64,000 nt of DNA, taken from assembly GCA_006386115.1 (NCBI GenBank), contig VFIW01000058.1:229474-293473 (forward strand). Direction: 5' to 3'. How positions within the stretch are numbered: the stretch's first letter is position 1; each line of letters begins with the position of its first letter. Position numbers and translations under genes: made by a program. The notes beneath the pieces are model-generated. The model was not told the DNA's origin and made no database searches. It was given only the letters and a program-made list of their open reading frames with translations. Origin of the DNA: Globisporangium splendens. Taxonomy: Eukaryota; Oomycota; Peronosporomycetes; Pythiales; Pythiaceae. Shown here piece by piece: positions 11,240 to 22,051 of this stretch.

Positions 11240-12697
11240 TTAGCAACTGACAGCGAGACTGCCTGCTGCCATCACCACGCTACCATCAACCACCTGAAGC
11301 TTCAAGACTGACGCGTCATCTGGGTAGTAGTCTTCGAGGTCACGAAGAGCTTCCAGGTCCTCAAGAATGCGTCCTTGCCACTGCACTTCAGCCCATTGCT
11401 TCATGCACAACGCTCCAAGCTCCGAGCGTAGCAGCATCAACAGCGTGTTGGGATGCAGCAGACGGGTGTGGTGTGCAGGGATCCACGGCACCGGCATTCC
11501 AGTCAGGTACTGGATCCAGTGGTCATTCGCGAATATCGTCGGGGCGATGGACATCAGCATGAGCTCAAAGAGACTCAGTGCCTTTGTCGTTCGAGACAGT
11601 TCTCGGACTGGCTCCGACGTTGTCCACCACTTTGCAGCGGTGTGGAACAGATCCCCTCGCGTCGACGGAACCTTGGTTTTCATAAACTTCTTCCACTTCG
11701 TGCTGAACGTCGTGTCCTCACTTGGGTCGGAAGCACTCAAGACGCGGTTGATCATGTGAAGTTGAGCGAGCTCCTGCATCTCGTGTCCAGTCCCTGCCAT
11801 CTTGAGTGACAGAGCACTGTTGAACGCGAGCGGGTTCTCGACAGCGTGTTTGGTCACATGATCTGCGTTGGTGGCATTCGCAACGATCTTGCACGCAGCG
11901 TCAACCTTCGTGTCGGCGTGAGTCAATCGGTCTGGGAGAACGCTGAGAAGAGCAGTGTTCTCATCGTTCGCCATCGACTCGGCCACTTCCACAATGTGCG
12001 AAGCTTTCGGTGACTTTCTCACTTTCGTGTGGTGCTTCTCGATGAAGAAAGCCGATTCCTTGGACTCCTTCAATGCTTCTGGTCGCTTGACTTCAGTCGG
12101 CAAAACTTGGTATCGAATGCCGTACTTCTTGTCTGCGGTCACTCTCTTCGCTTCGAAAGCCACCTCCACTGATTGGAGTACGTCGAAGTAGTTGGACGTC
12201 GCGATTCCATCAAGAGGCTGCGGCTGTTGCTTGGCAACCATGTTGGCGAAGTCGGTGCCGTTCCTCGATCGCTTCTTGTTGTTCTTCTTGGTCACGGGTT
12301 GGAACCCATCGCTTTCTCCGTTGGTCAAGAGAAGAGGCTGCTGCGGACCAACTCGAGGGCTGGCAGGCGGAGTGATCTTCCCGATTGATCCGTTGAAGGT
12401 GCTCACGGATAAACCCGAGGTGGGGCTGCCAGGTTTTCTCGGCACAATTGGACCAGAAATCTGTCCATGCTGAGCTCCTCGCTGGGGCTGCGAATCTCCA
12501 TTCACTTGTCCCTTGGTCGCAATCGGCGGCGAAGGTTGCTTCGGATTGCCTGCGGCTTGGGCATACGATTTCGCAGAGCTTGGTGTGTTTGGCTTCTGAC
12601 TTCTGAGGACTGGCTCAGACATCGGGTCAGGGAGCGGAAACGCACCACCAGGCACTCCAAGCTCAAGAGCTTGTGCAGAGCGATAGCCGAAAGGCAA
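11240..12697 (-). pseudogene. LINE2 ORF1, 5'-truncated
   Basis: The 485-codon frame matches the C-terminal half of LINE1 ORF1, including SERLPFGYRS, TFNGSIGKITPP, SNYFDVLQS and KMAGTGHEMQE. The first about 360 residues are missing because the element is truncated at 12747. There is no CCHC knuckle in this half. It ends in ...LAVSC followed by TAA, and ORF2 begins in the +1 frame across that stop. ORF1 products of this group bind RNA, and the function here is inferred only from position. Confidence 0.75.
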
Positions 12698-12747
12698 ACG
12701 CTCCGAGCGGGACGGCGCATTCTTGCCGTGGGCAGGATGGAGCTTGT

Positions 12748-12751
12748 GCCT

Positions 12752-12809
<58 letters not shown>

Positions 12810-12820
12810 GGGTCGCGGCA
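12748..12820 (+). tRNA. tRNA-Phe (GAA)
   Basis: This 73-nt cloverleaf has D arm GCTC/GAGC, anticodon stem TCAGA/TCTGA with loop CTGAAGA (GAA at the anticodon positions), variable AGGTC, and T arm CCTGG-TTCGATC-CCGGG. The acceptor stem has one T4:C69 mismatch, shared by all copies. A T5 run follows and would serve as the pol III terminator. It is regenerated downstream of LINE2 by the target-site duplication. Confidence 0.92.
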
Positions 12821-13281
12821 GTTTTTGCTTTTCTTGCTCGGCTGCTTGCTATTGTGCTCTGTTCTTTCTTGTTTGTATTTCGTCTGCCGAGCTCACTTGT
12901 CGTGTGTGTATGCTGTTTGGTTGCATGGACATGCGTTGTTTTTGATTTTGATTTTGTTTTTAAGAGGGACAGACGAGAGCAAGACACGAAGAACTGCAAA
13001 ACAGACGGTGGTCCGAACAACAGAAAGAGAGAGATTCGACCAGTGCCGTGGCCGACAGTCCACTGCAGGAAACGAGTGGGTGGTCAGGCGATTGAAGCGC
13101 ACGGGAGGCGAAAGCGATGACCAAGGAGGTCGGTTGTGGCGCGGGAAGCGTGTAGGTGAAGTGTCGCGCTTGCATGTGAGGTGGATCGAGTATAAATTTG
13201 TAGAGTGCGTGTTGTTGTTTGTGTGGTGTTTTTTGGAGAGAGTGGTGAGTGGGCGAGTTCGTCGCCTCGATAGCTCAGTTG

Positions 13282-13675
13282 AAAGGTTGTCTATTTACTT
13301 GAATTAGACAGAGTGGCTACTCAATCTACCTAGCAAAATAGAGGTATACACTTACAATACAAGTCTAGTATACATGCTGAGTTTTGTCTGCTTTTGTTTT
13401 GTTTTGAATCTGGACTTGAGTTTGAATCTTTATATTGTCTGGACTTGCAATTCTTTTGATTGAATTGTGTGAATTGCGTGTAGGAGGGGGGATATTTTTG
13501 GCTTTCGGAAGAGGCGGCTAAAAATAGCTCATTCGTCAAACAAGCCCGACCAGCCCCGATGTCGCCCAAGACCACCAAGACACCTCGCCCGCGCTCATCG
13601 CCTGCTGTTGCTGCTGCTGCGCTCTCTCGCTCGCGCTCTTCCTCTGCTACGCGTTCGCGCTCGCGCTCTTGCCTC
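13282..13675 (-). mobile_element. SINE-like non-autonomous element, copy 2
   Basis: It is nearly identical to copy 1 at 5279-5672 and flanked by half-sites 13264-13281 and 13676-13693. Because the copies sit at the same relative place in every unit and are so similar, this one may stem from duplication of the whole unit rather than an independent insertion. Confidence 0.75.
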
Positions 13676-13887
13676 GCCTCGATAGCTCAGTTGAAAGTTG
13701 TCTATATTACTAGAATTAGACGGAGTGACTACTCAATCTACCTAGCGGAAGACTATTTAAATACCATACTATACTCTAAATATGTATACTCCTGGATGCC
13801 ACGAGTGTATACCTGTGGACCATCCTTTTTTTCTTTTTTTCTTTTTTGGAATAACCAGGTTTGAGTAATTGACCACCAATTGTGCGT

Positions 13888-13960
13888 GGTCATGTAGCTC
13901 AAATGGTAAAGTACCGGGTTCCCAACCTGGAGGTCGCGGGTTCGATCCCCGCCGTGGCCA
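13888..13960 (+). tRNA. tRNA-Gly (CCC), possibly a pseudogene
   Basis: The 73-nt sequence folds with acceptor GGTCATG/CGTGGCC (wobble pairs), anticodon stem CCGGG/CCTGG, loop TTCCCAA (anticodon CCC) and T arm GCGGG-TTCGATC-CCCGC. The D arm is weak (only three of four pairs) and no T run follows directly, so it may not be a working gene. It lies between the LINE1 tail and ORF2 stop, so it was either carried by LINE1 or inserted into it. Confidence 0.65.
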
Positions 13961-14308
13961 AACTTGGAAAATCACATAAAAACTGCACTCCCGTAATTTA
14001 ACTGTTGTGAATCCGTAATTTATCTGTTTCTTGCAGGCTTGGGCTCATTCGTCAATTTGCGTCGTCGAGAGCTGGTGTCGCTTGGAGAGTGATGGTCGCT
14101 GGTGCTTCTGAGGAAGAGAACTCAGGGAGGGAGGAACCTGATACCGTGTCCATAATGCAATCGGCTGAGCCGCGCCGTGAGGCGGAGGTGTCGGGGGGCA
14201 TAGGTTCGGTTGAGGGGGATTCCCAACGTGAGAGCTCCGACTCAGGAGAATCAGAGAATAGCTCTTCGGCGCACTGGAGAGTCAATTCCTTCGTGCGTGT
14301 CAGTGCAG

Positions 14309-17300
14309 CTACACCTGAAGGTGGCGGATTTGGAACGCTGTTGATTTGCTGCTCGCAAAGTCGCCAAACGGTACGTACTGCTTCATCGCTTCGATCACCT
14401 TGTGCAGCGAGCCTCTCTCATCACCATCATATCTCCTGCGCAGGCTGTGCCGAAAATGTGCACTCACTGTTGTGAAGATCACTGACAGCGCAGGGGCCGC
14501 AGGAGTGGGCTGTCTTCCATCGAACAAGCACCGATTGCGGTCCGACCAGATGAAGTGAAGCGTCATCGCGCGCAGAACGTGCCAGGCATCGCCGACGACA
14601 TCCTCGCAAGCTTCCCAGTTGTCGCGTACGCGCATTTTCGTTGCCAGGGCGATGTTGTGCCACGTCGGTCGCGCTCGAAAGAACGGCGACACCAGTGAGC
14701 ACACATGTCCCCACAATTGCCGAGCGAGCGAGCATTCGAAGAACAAGTGCTGCTCGGTCTCGATTGTGTTGCACTCCTCGCGAACGCAGATGCGAATGCG
14801 CGGGTTGGACGCCTCCAAGAACCAAAATCGCGAGCGCACCGGCAGAAGACGGAAGGCCAGCCGGAACTGCAAGTCTTCAAACACGGGGAGCAAGATCTTG
14901 CGCAGGTGCTTGGAGTACTTGATGAACGCCTTGATCTGCTGCTCGTCTACGCGTTGCGAGTGAAGAGTCATCGGATGCGGCTTTGTCGGCGGTGCTGGTG
15001 TCCACACCACGCGAAGAAGCGCCGACCGCGGAATCGCAGGGATCAAGCACACTTTCACACCGCTCTTGCAGCCCAGATGCGGCACCGCTCGTCTCGCAGC
15101 ACTCGTGGTCTGCAACACAAGCTCTCGCGCACCCAGACGCTCGACGATCTGTGTTGCCTCGTTGTACAGCACTCGCAGCCACTTCACCTGTTGACCAGGT
15201 GTGGTCGACACGAGCGTGAAGTCGAGATGGCGCTGGACGAAGTCTTGCTGCGACGGCCAAGCACAACCCTCGCGCATGAAGTCGGCAAGCGACCGCACGC
15301 CGAAGACTCTTGACACATGCAACCGAAAGCTGCGCTGTGGTTCAGGGACAGTCCCAATGCACCGACGGTGTGCTGAGCTGGTGTGAACTCTCGGAGTCTG
15401 CTCGAAGTGGAGCTCTGTGTCCGAGTGGAACCAGATTGGCTGTCGAAGACCGTACCAAGCGCGCTCGTCCGGAGGAAGGTCGTGCCACGTGATCTCCCAG
15501 CGAATCATGTACCACGATTTCCACGTCGTTCGCCACCAAGCTGAAGCGTGTCTCCACTGGATCATGTCGCCATGTCGGAGCGGAGAGATCACGAGAAAGT
15601 CGAGTGCGTTGCAGCCACCTGTGCGAGGAAGAACGAGCTTGAGCAGCTCCGTGCTCGCAGTCGTCCAGTTCCTCACACCATCTGCAGTCGCCGCTCGCAT
15701 GAACTGCAGCACAAGCTGAAGACGTTGCCGCTTGAGGTGCGCGTCTAGGCTTGGGATCTGCAGACCACCGTCACTCCTCGGGAGGTACAGGAACTCGCGA
15801 GGGATGAGCTGGATGTGCGACGCGTCGCGGTCGTGCTTCCGACTCAGCACGAACCGGTTCAGCATCGACTGCCACCTCCTCACAACCGTGGTCGGTATCG
15901 ACACGTGCTGGGTGTAATGCCACAGGCGGGAGAGAACCATCGTTTGAGCCACCAAGAGCCGACCACGGAGCGTCCGCGCGCGTCTGTACCACAGCTTGAA
16001 GCCGTCGTAGAAGCGCTGCTCAAGGAACTCCACGAGGTCTTCGTCGACCGACGACTGGCCAAAAGGGATACCGAGATATTTCACCGTCTCCGCTCGACCT
16101 AGAACGTGCACTCCAGCGAGCGGCGGACAGGTCTGGTTCCGGTTGAGCGCCAGCAGCATCGACTTGGCAAGGTTGAGCTTTGCGCCAGAGCCTTTGCAGT
16201 ACTCCTTTACGATCCCAAGCTGTGCTTGCAGGTTTGGTATCGAGCTGCTCAGAAGAGTCGAGTCGTCCGCGAAGAAGATGCTCGTGGAGGTGTGGTCTGC
16301 GTTGAGACACACTCCGTACTCTTCGTGGGACCGTAGCAGGTTGCCGAGCGGCTCGATGGTCAAGATGAAGAGCAGCGCTGACAACGGGTCGCCTTGCTTC
16401 ACTCCTCTCGTCGGATGCAGCGCAGGCTGGATGTTCTGGTTGATGACGAGGTGGGCTTGAGGCTCGGTGTATAGAAGCTTGATCCACTGCACAAACTCCG
16501 AGCCGATCCCCATTCGCTCGAGTACTCGGAACATGTAGTCCCAGTTCACTCGGTCGAACGCCTTCTCAAAGTCCAAGAACAGCGCGAACGCTTCTTCGTC
16601 TCGACTCGTCACCAGGTCTTGCAGATCTGCGAGTAACCGTACATGGTGATGGATTGAGCGACCTTTGACGAATCCCTTTTGGTCGGGATGGATCAAGTCG
16701 AGGATGACTTGCTGGAGCCGGTACGTCAGCGCTTTGGACAACACCTTCACATCGACCTGCACGAGTGCGATGGGTCGGTAGTTGCCTGGCTCTGCTCGCG
16801 AACCTTTCTTGTGTAGCAGCACGACTGCAGACTTGCGCTGAGATGACAAAAGCACTCCTCGTTGGAGTCGATCATTGAACACGATACTCAGACACTCACC
16901 GAACACATCTGGAGCGACCTGGTAGAAACCAGCAGTCAATCCATCCATGCCGGGTGCTGAGGATGTCTTCATGTGTCTGATTGCGCTTGCGAGGTCAGAA
17001 GCGGTGACTGGTGCGTTCAAAATGGCACGATCAACCTCAGCAACGAAGCAAACAATCGAGTCGAGAAGCTTGCGCTGCATGGTTTCGTCGGGTGGAGGAG
17101 CTCTTCCTGCTGGACTGTCAGGATCTCCCATCTCGGATCCCCAGTGCTCCAGGAAGCGAAGCGATATCTCTTGAGGATTCGATGAGACACTGCCACTCGG
17201 TGTCATCACCTCCTCGATCGAGACCCTTCTCAAGCTCGTATCCAATGGACGAAAGAAGTGCTTGGTGGACTTCTCGGAGTTGGCCGCTTGGAAGTCGAAC

Positions 17301-18388
17301 GCAGTATCTTGGTTGTACTGGCTCGTCCTCGTGACCGTCTCCTTGTAGTTTCTCATGGCTTCATCGAAGTGCTCTCGATTTGAGTCATTGGAAGCGACGC
17401 GATACTGAGCAGCAGCTTGATCGAGTTGGATCCGAGCCTCTTCGACAGCTTGAGTGTCTTGCATGCGAAGCTTCTTCTGCACGTCTTGGAGTTGGGACTT
17501 GATGCTCTCCTTCCACTTCTCCCACACCTTGCCAGGGTATGTCGAAGTGCGAAGCTTGTCGAGCACCATCTCTGCCTCCTTCTCGATCGCCGAGACCACG
17601 AGTGGGTACTCGAGGAGGTAGCGAGGGAACTTCCAGTACCCTCGACCGTGGAGCTGCGAACCAGACCTGAAATTCACACTGTGAGCGAGGTGGTCTCCAG
17701 CATGCTTCGGCAGGAAGTACTTGGAGTCATCGTAGAAGCGCGTGTAGAAGTCTTCGGACAACAAGATGTAGTCGAGTCGGTTCTTCCGAGGGAGAGGACC
17801 AGTGAAGACTCGCTTGGTGTCATAGTGGATCCGCCACGCATCGACCACACCCAGCTTCGCCAACCACTCCAAGCAGCTGGACCTGCCAGGGTCGTAGCGC
17901 AAGGCGGGAGACGACGAGTCGAGTCTGGGGTCCAACGGAGTGTTCAGATCTCCCAACACAAAATGCGTCGCTTGATCTTCGAACCCTTCGGTGTCCAGAC
18001 TCGAGAAGAATTGTTGTTTCTCTTGCTGGTCCACTGGCGCGTACACGTTGTGGATGTAGATGGGAGCACCCTCAACCACCACTTTCACGACGAGGTAGCG
18101 ACCTGCGACCGATAGACTTGGTAGCTCGATAGCCGAGTCGAAGCCTGGGAAGTCGGAACGGAGTACCGTGAGCACTCCATTGCTTCTTCCTCGTGTCGGT
18201 CGATCGAGCTGTGAGTTGGGGTCGTTCACGAAGACCTTGTGCTTGAAGCTCGAGTCGAGGTGGAACTTGAAATTGGAAAGGTGTGTGTTGTCGCCGAACT
18301 TGGTTTCTTGGACACACGACACCGAGTACTTGGAGAGCATGCTCTCAATAAATAAATGACCGTTCTTCTTGATGCCATTAGTGTTCAC
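14309..18388 (-). CDS. LINE1 ORF2: APE-type endonuclease and reverse transcriptase
   Basis: This uninterrupted frame of about 1,360 codons holds, in order: an exonuclease-endonuclease-phosphatase domain (VNTNGIKKNG, SCVQETKFGD, FVLGDLNTPLD, about residues 1-240); a linker; RT with FEKAFDRVNWDYMF, GVKQGDPLSALL and the catalytic FADDSTLL (about 470-760); and a C-terminal zf-RVT segment CNTIETEQHLFFEC. The reaction is nicking of the target strand and reverse transcription of LINE RNA onto it. The frame lacks any ATG before the first endonuclease strand. The start given is a GTG, and the frame stays open upstream into the end of ORF1 (+1 relative to it). Confidence 0.9.
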   Translation of the reverse strand: MNTNGIKKNGHLFIESMLSKYSVSCVQETKFGDNTHLSNFKFHLDSSFKHKVFVNDPNSQLDRPTRGRSNGVLTVLRSDFPGFDSAIELPSLSVAGRYLVVKVVVEGAPIYIHNVYAPVDQQEKQQFFSSLDTEGFEDQATHFVLGDLNTPLDPRLDSSSPALRYDPGRSSCLEWLAKLGVVDAWRIHYDTKRVFTGPLPRKNRLDYILLSEDFYTRFYDDSKYFLPKHAGDHLAHSVNFRSGSQLHGRGYWKFPRYLLEYPLVVSAIEKEAEMVLDKLRTSTYPGKVWEKWKESIKSQLQDVQKKLRMQDTQAVEEARIQLDQAAAQYRVASNDSNREHFDEAMRNYKETVTRTSQYNQDTAFDFQAANSEKSTKHFFRPLDTSLRRVSIEEVMTPSGSVSSNPQEISLRFLEHWGSEMGDPDSPAGRAPPPDETMQRKLLDSIVCFVAEVDRAILNAPVTASDLASAIRHMKTSSAPGMDGLTAGFYQVAPDVFGECLSIVFNDRLQRGVLLSSQRKSAVVLLHKKGSRAEPGNYRPIALVQVDVKVLSKALTYRLQQVILDLIHPDQKGFVKGRSIHHHVRLLADLQDLVTSRDEEAFALFLDFEKAFDRVNWDYMFRVLERMGIGSEFVQWIKLLYTEPQAHLVINQNIQPALHPTRGVKQGDPLSALLFILTIEPLGNLLRSHEEYGVCLNADHTSTSIFFADDSTLLSSSIPNLQAQLGIVKEYCKGSGAKLNLAKSMLLALNRNQTCPPLAGVHVLGRAETVKYLGIPFGQSSVDEDLVEFLEQRFYDGFKLWYRRARTLRGRLLVAQTMVLSRLWHYTQHVSIPTTVVRRWQSMLNRFVLSRKHDRDASHIQLIPREFLYLPRSDGGLQIPSLDAHLKRQRLQLVLQFMRAATADGVRNWTTASTELLKLVLPRTGGCNALDFLVISPLRHGDMIQWRHASAWWRTTWKSWYMIRWEITWHDLPPDERAWYGLRQPIWFHSDTELHFEQTPRVHTSSAHRRCIGTVPEPQRSFRLHVSRVFGVRSLADFMREGCAWPSQQDFVQRHLDFTLVSTTPGQQVKWLRVLYNEATQIVERLGARELVLQTTSAARRAVPHLGCKSGVKVCLIPAIPRSALLRVVWTPAPPTKPHPMTLHSQRVDEQQIKAFIKYSKHLRKILLPVFEDLQFRLAFRLLPVRSRFWFLEASNPRIRICVREECNTIETEQHLFFECSLARQLWGHVCSLVSPFFRARPTWHNIALATKMRVRDNWEACEDVVGDAWHVLRAMTLHFIWSDRNRCLFDGRQPTPAAPALSVIFTTVSAHFRHSLRRRYDGDERGSLHKVIEAMKQYVPFGDFASSKSTAFQIRHLQV

Positions 18389-18404
18389 AGTCAGAACACT
18401 AATG
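18378..18404 (-). promoter_or_regulatory. Conserved hairpin at the ORF1/ORF2 junction of LINE1
   Basis: Perfect 9-bp arms ATTAGTGTT and AACACTAAT enclose the loop CTGACTGTG on the minus strand. It lies about 30 nt after the ORF1 stop and covers the first codons of the endonuclease. LINE2 keeps it with a compensating base-pair change (11182-11208). Confidence 0.55.
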
Positions 18405-18434
18405 TTGCTCCAGGTGGTGTTGGATGAGGATGGT

Positions 18435-20998
18435 TTAGCAACGAGTCGCCAAACCGCCCGCTACCATCGTAACCTCACCACCAGCGACTTGGAGCTGCAG
18501 CACTGAAGAGTCTTCCGGGTAAAAACCTTCAAGCTTTTGGAGCGACTCGAGGTCGTCCAGAAGGTGACCCTGCCACTGCACCTCGCTCCATTGCTGCATG
18601 CAGTGAGAGCCAAGCTCGGACCGCAAGAGACGAAGGGGGTGTTGGGATGGAGGAGACGCGCGTTGTGTGCTGGGATCCACTCGACTGGCTGACCAGTGAG
18701 GTACTGGATCCAGTGGTCGTTGGCAAAGATCATCGGCGCGATCGACATGAGCATGAGCTCGAAGAAGCCCAAAGCCTTGGATGCGCGAGTCAGCTCCTTG
18801 ATCGAATCCGACGTCGTCCACCACTTCGCGCACGTCTTGATGATGTCGGCTCGTTTTGATGGAACTACCGTTCCCATCAACTTCTTCCATTTCGTGCTGA
18901 AAGTGGTATCGTCATTCGGATGAGTCGCACACAGCACGCGGTTGATCACATGCAACTGGGCGACCTCAGCAATCTCATGACCACTCCCTGCCATCTTCAA
19001 TGACAGAGCACTGTTGAAAGCGAGAGGAGATTCGATCGCCTTCTTCGTGATGTGGTCAGGATTCGTGGCGTTCTCGAGGAGCTTGCACACGCCTTCGACC
19101 TTCTTGTCTGCTTCAGCTAGACGGTCAGGGAGGGTGTTGAGAAGCGCCGTGTTCTCGTCGTTGAGCATCGACTCGGTCACTTCAAGAAGCGGCGATGCCT
19201 TTGACGCCTTCCTGATCTTGGTGTGATGCTTCTCGACGAAAAAGGCAGACTCGGTCGAGGTCTTCAACTCAGCAGGACGTTTCACATCCACTGGGAGAAT
19301 TTGATGGCGGACTCCATACTTCTTATCAGCAGTCGCGTTCTTCGATTTGAACTTGACCTCCATCGACTGGAGTGCTTGAAAGTAGTTGGAGGTGGCGATG
19401 CCATTCAAAGGCTGTGCAGATTGTTTCACCATCAGGTTGGAGAAATCAATCGCATTGCGCGAGCGCTTCTTCTTGTTCTTGGACACCGTGGCAAAACCAT
19501 CGTCTGGTCCGTTGGTCAACAAGAGTAGCTTCTTCGGAGCTTTCGGACTTCCAGGTGGAGTGATCTTACCATTCGAGCCATTGAAGGTCGAAATCGACAG
19601 TGCGTCGTCGGAGTTGCTTGGAAGCTTGGCGAGCTGGTTGGCAACGGACTGCTGCCCATGCTGAGCTCCGTGCTGGGGCTGGCCTTCACGTTTCTTCGCT
19701 TCCTCAACTGCTTTCTGCAGTGAGGTTTGCTTCGGCATCGGCTTTGCGTTTGCAGCTTGCGCGTAAGTCTTCGGTTGATGTTGCTGTTGCTGCTGTTGCT
19801 GCTTTTGTCGAGCTGGCTCAGTCACTGGCCCACTCGATGGAGAAACACTGTCGGAAGTGCCGAGATCAAGTCCATGATGTGAGCGATAACCATACGGCAA
19901 GCGCTCGGACTGGAACGGAGCATTCTTCCCATGCGCGGGGTGCAGCTTGTTGTCGAACAACACTTGGTCGCAGACACTGCCGTTCACCATCAACGCGCTT
20001 GGACACGATGTGGACAAGAAGTACACTCGCCAGGTCGCAGACGTGATACCAGTCGCGAGGTTCACTTCGCGGAAGGTATCGTATACCGGCTTGCATCCGA
20101 GCAAGAACAACCGGTGTAGGATCACATCCGTGTCAGTGTCCGAGTCGACATTGGCGATATCAAGGAAGTACTTCCCGCCAAGGACGTCAAACTCCTTGAA
20201 CGTGAAGACACCACCGAGGATGTTCACCTTCGTGCGCTCGAGGAGCAGGCAGGCTTCCTTCGATTTCACCTTGACGCGAAGGTTGCCACCAGGGAGCTTG
20301 GAGATTTGACCGATCTCGTAGCGCTGGTACAAGTCTTCGAGAGCTTCATTGCCGTGATTCTTGCCAGAAAGCGACGCCATGATCTTCTGGAGCGGAGTCT
20401 TCGCGAGCGTCCGTCCAGTGTCGATCACCATGTCGTACTTGGATCGAGGGAGTGCATACGGACGCGCTTGCTCCATGCGTGGGGCAATGGACGACCAGTC
20501 ACTGCCTGCGGCGTACTGGCGTTCAATCGCTTCGATGTCGCATGCAAGAGGCTTTGGGGTCTCCACACGACGACGCACAGCGTCTGCTTCAGCATTGTCG
20601 CGACGGAGGAGTTCTTGTTGCGCGAGCACATCGGCCATTGTCGGACGCGGATCCGTGTTTGGATGCGAGGCGGCGTTGGCAGGAGGCAGCGCGGGTTCCA
20701 TCGGCTCATCATCTGACGGGGTGTCAGGAGGCGAGACGATCTCATTCGGCGGAATTTCCATCGACACATCCACTTCGTTGTCTATTCCAGTCGGCTCAGG
20801 AGCAGACGGAAGCGCGTCGGGTTGAGAGGCTGAAACGCCACTCAAAGGAAGAGGTCCAGACCTTTCCAAAATTTCCGAGGGGGATGGGCCAGGAGTGGGA
20901 CCTGGCTGGATACTGGGTGCGAACCCAGATTCCAGACCAGATGCGACACGTGGCAGCTGCTCGGAAGGAAGAGAAGAGGCGGAAGTTGGATTTTCCAT
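18435..20998 (-). pseudogene. LINE1 ORF1 (putative RNA-binding protein) with one frameshift
   Basis: It starts at ATG 20998 (MENPTSASSL), about 95 nt from the element's 5' end. An acidic/proline-rich N-terminus is followed by a region (about residues 215-360) with alternating strands and helices that could be an RRM-like fold, a Gln-rich stretch encoded by CAG/CAA repeats (near 19770-19805), and a C-terminal domain shared with LINE2 (TFNGSNGKITPP, KMAGSGHEI). Comparison with LINE2 shows a one-base frame change in a C run near 18635. The frame as read stops at 18461, whereas the conserved C-terminus continues in another frame to TAA at 18435. Its role is inferred from LINE ORF1 proteins. Confidence 0.75.
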
Positions 20999-21092
20999 GG
21001 GGACAGGCGGAGGGATGGCGGCGAAGGCGGCGGCTGGGAGAGGGTTCTTCTGAAGAGTCGACTTGAGGGGTAGCCGGCAAATTGAGAAGTGC

Positions 21093-21096
21093 GCCT

Positions 21097-21154
<58 letters not shown>

Positions 21155-21165
21155 GGGTCGCGGCA
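21093..21165 (+). tRNA. tRNA-Phe (GAA)
   Basis: It is identical to the copy at 12748, with intact A and B boxes and a downstream T run. It is regenerated immediately after the 5' end of LINE1. Confidence 0.92.
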
Positions 21166-21625
21166 CTTTTTGCTTTTCTTGCTTGGCTGCTTGCTGTTGT
21201 GCTGTGTTCTTTCTTGTTTGTATTTCGTCTGCCGAGCTCACTTGTCGTGTGTGTATGCTGTTTGGTTGCATGGACATGCGTTGTTTTTGATTTTGATTTT
21301 GTTTTTAAGAGGGACAGACGAGAGCAAGACACGAAGAACTGCAAAACAGACGGTGGTCCGAACAACAGAAAGAGAGAGATTCGACCAGTGCCGTGGCCGA
21401 CAGTCCACTGCAGGAAACGAGTGGGTGGTCAGGCGATTGAAGCGCACGGGAGGCGAAAGCGATGACCAAGGAGGTCGGTTGTGGCGCGGGAAGCGTGTAG
21501 GTGAAGTGTGGCGCTTGCATGTGAGGTGGATGAGTATAAATTTGTAGAGTGCGTGTTGTTGTTTGTGTGGTGTTTTTTGGAGAGAGTGGTGAGTGGGCGA
21601 GTTCGTCGCCTCGATAGCTCAGTTG

Positions 21626-21989
21626 AAAGGTTGTCTATTTACTTGAATTAGACAGAGTGGCCACTCAATCCACCTAGCAAAATAGAGGTATACACTTACA
21701 ATACAAGTCTAGTATACATGCTGAGTTTTGTCTGCTTTTGTTTTGTTTTGAATCTGGACTTGAGTTTGAATCTTTATATTGTCTGGACTTGCAATTCTTT
21801 TGATTGAATTGTGTGAATTGCGTGTAGGAGGGGGGATATTTTTGGCTTTCGGAAGAGGCGGCTAAAAATAGCTCATTCGTCAAACAAGCCCGACCAGCCC
21901 CGATGTCGCCCAAGACCACCAAGACACCTCGCCCGCGCTCACCGCCTGCTGTTGCTGCTGCTGCGCTCTCTCGCTCGCGCTCTTCCCTC
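21626..21989 (-). mobile_element. SINE-like non-autonomous element, copy 3 (shorter 5' end)
   Basis: At 364 bp it lacks about 30 bp of the GC-rich 5' end seen in the other copies. It is flanked by half-site 21608-21625 and the intact tRNA at 21990. The different 5' end suggests either independent insertion or a deletion within the GCG-rich repeats. Confidence 0.75.
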
Positions 21990-21993
21990 GCCT

Positions 21994-22051
<58 letters not shown>

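Larger units (their letters stand above)
6624..12747 (-). mobile_element. 5'-truncated LINE inserted in tRNA-Phe (LINE2)
   Basis: The element lies between the half-site 6606-6623 and the intact tRNA starting at 12748. On the minus strand it begins inside ORF1 (at the part encoding KLHPAHGK in LINE1). It contains the rest of ORF1, an ORF2 with endonuclease and RT, and a 3' UTR of about 500 bp ending in the shared tail with the GTCTA/TAGAC stem-loop. The 3' UTR matches that of LINE3 (23863-24350) but not that of LINE1, so two subfamilies are present. Confidence 0.85.
13694..21092 (-). mobile_element. Near full-length LINE inserted in tRNA-Phe (LINE1, L1/Tx1-like)
   Basis: The element lies between half-site 13676-13693 and the intact tRNA beginning at 21093. 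On the minus strand it has a short 5' UTR starting with CACTTCTCAATTTGC, ORF1 (20998 to about 18435), ORF2 (to 14309), and about 615 bp of 3' region ending in the tail with the GTCTA/TAGAC stem-loop. There is no poly(A); the junction to the target is CTTT. ORF1 carries one frameshift, so the copy is probably inactive but recently so. A tRNA-Gly-like sequence lies in its 3' region (13888-13960). Confidence 0.87.
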
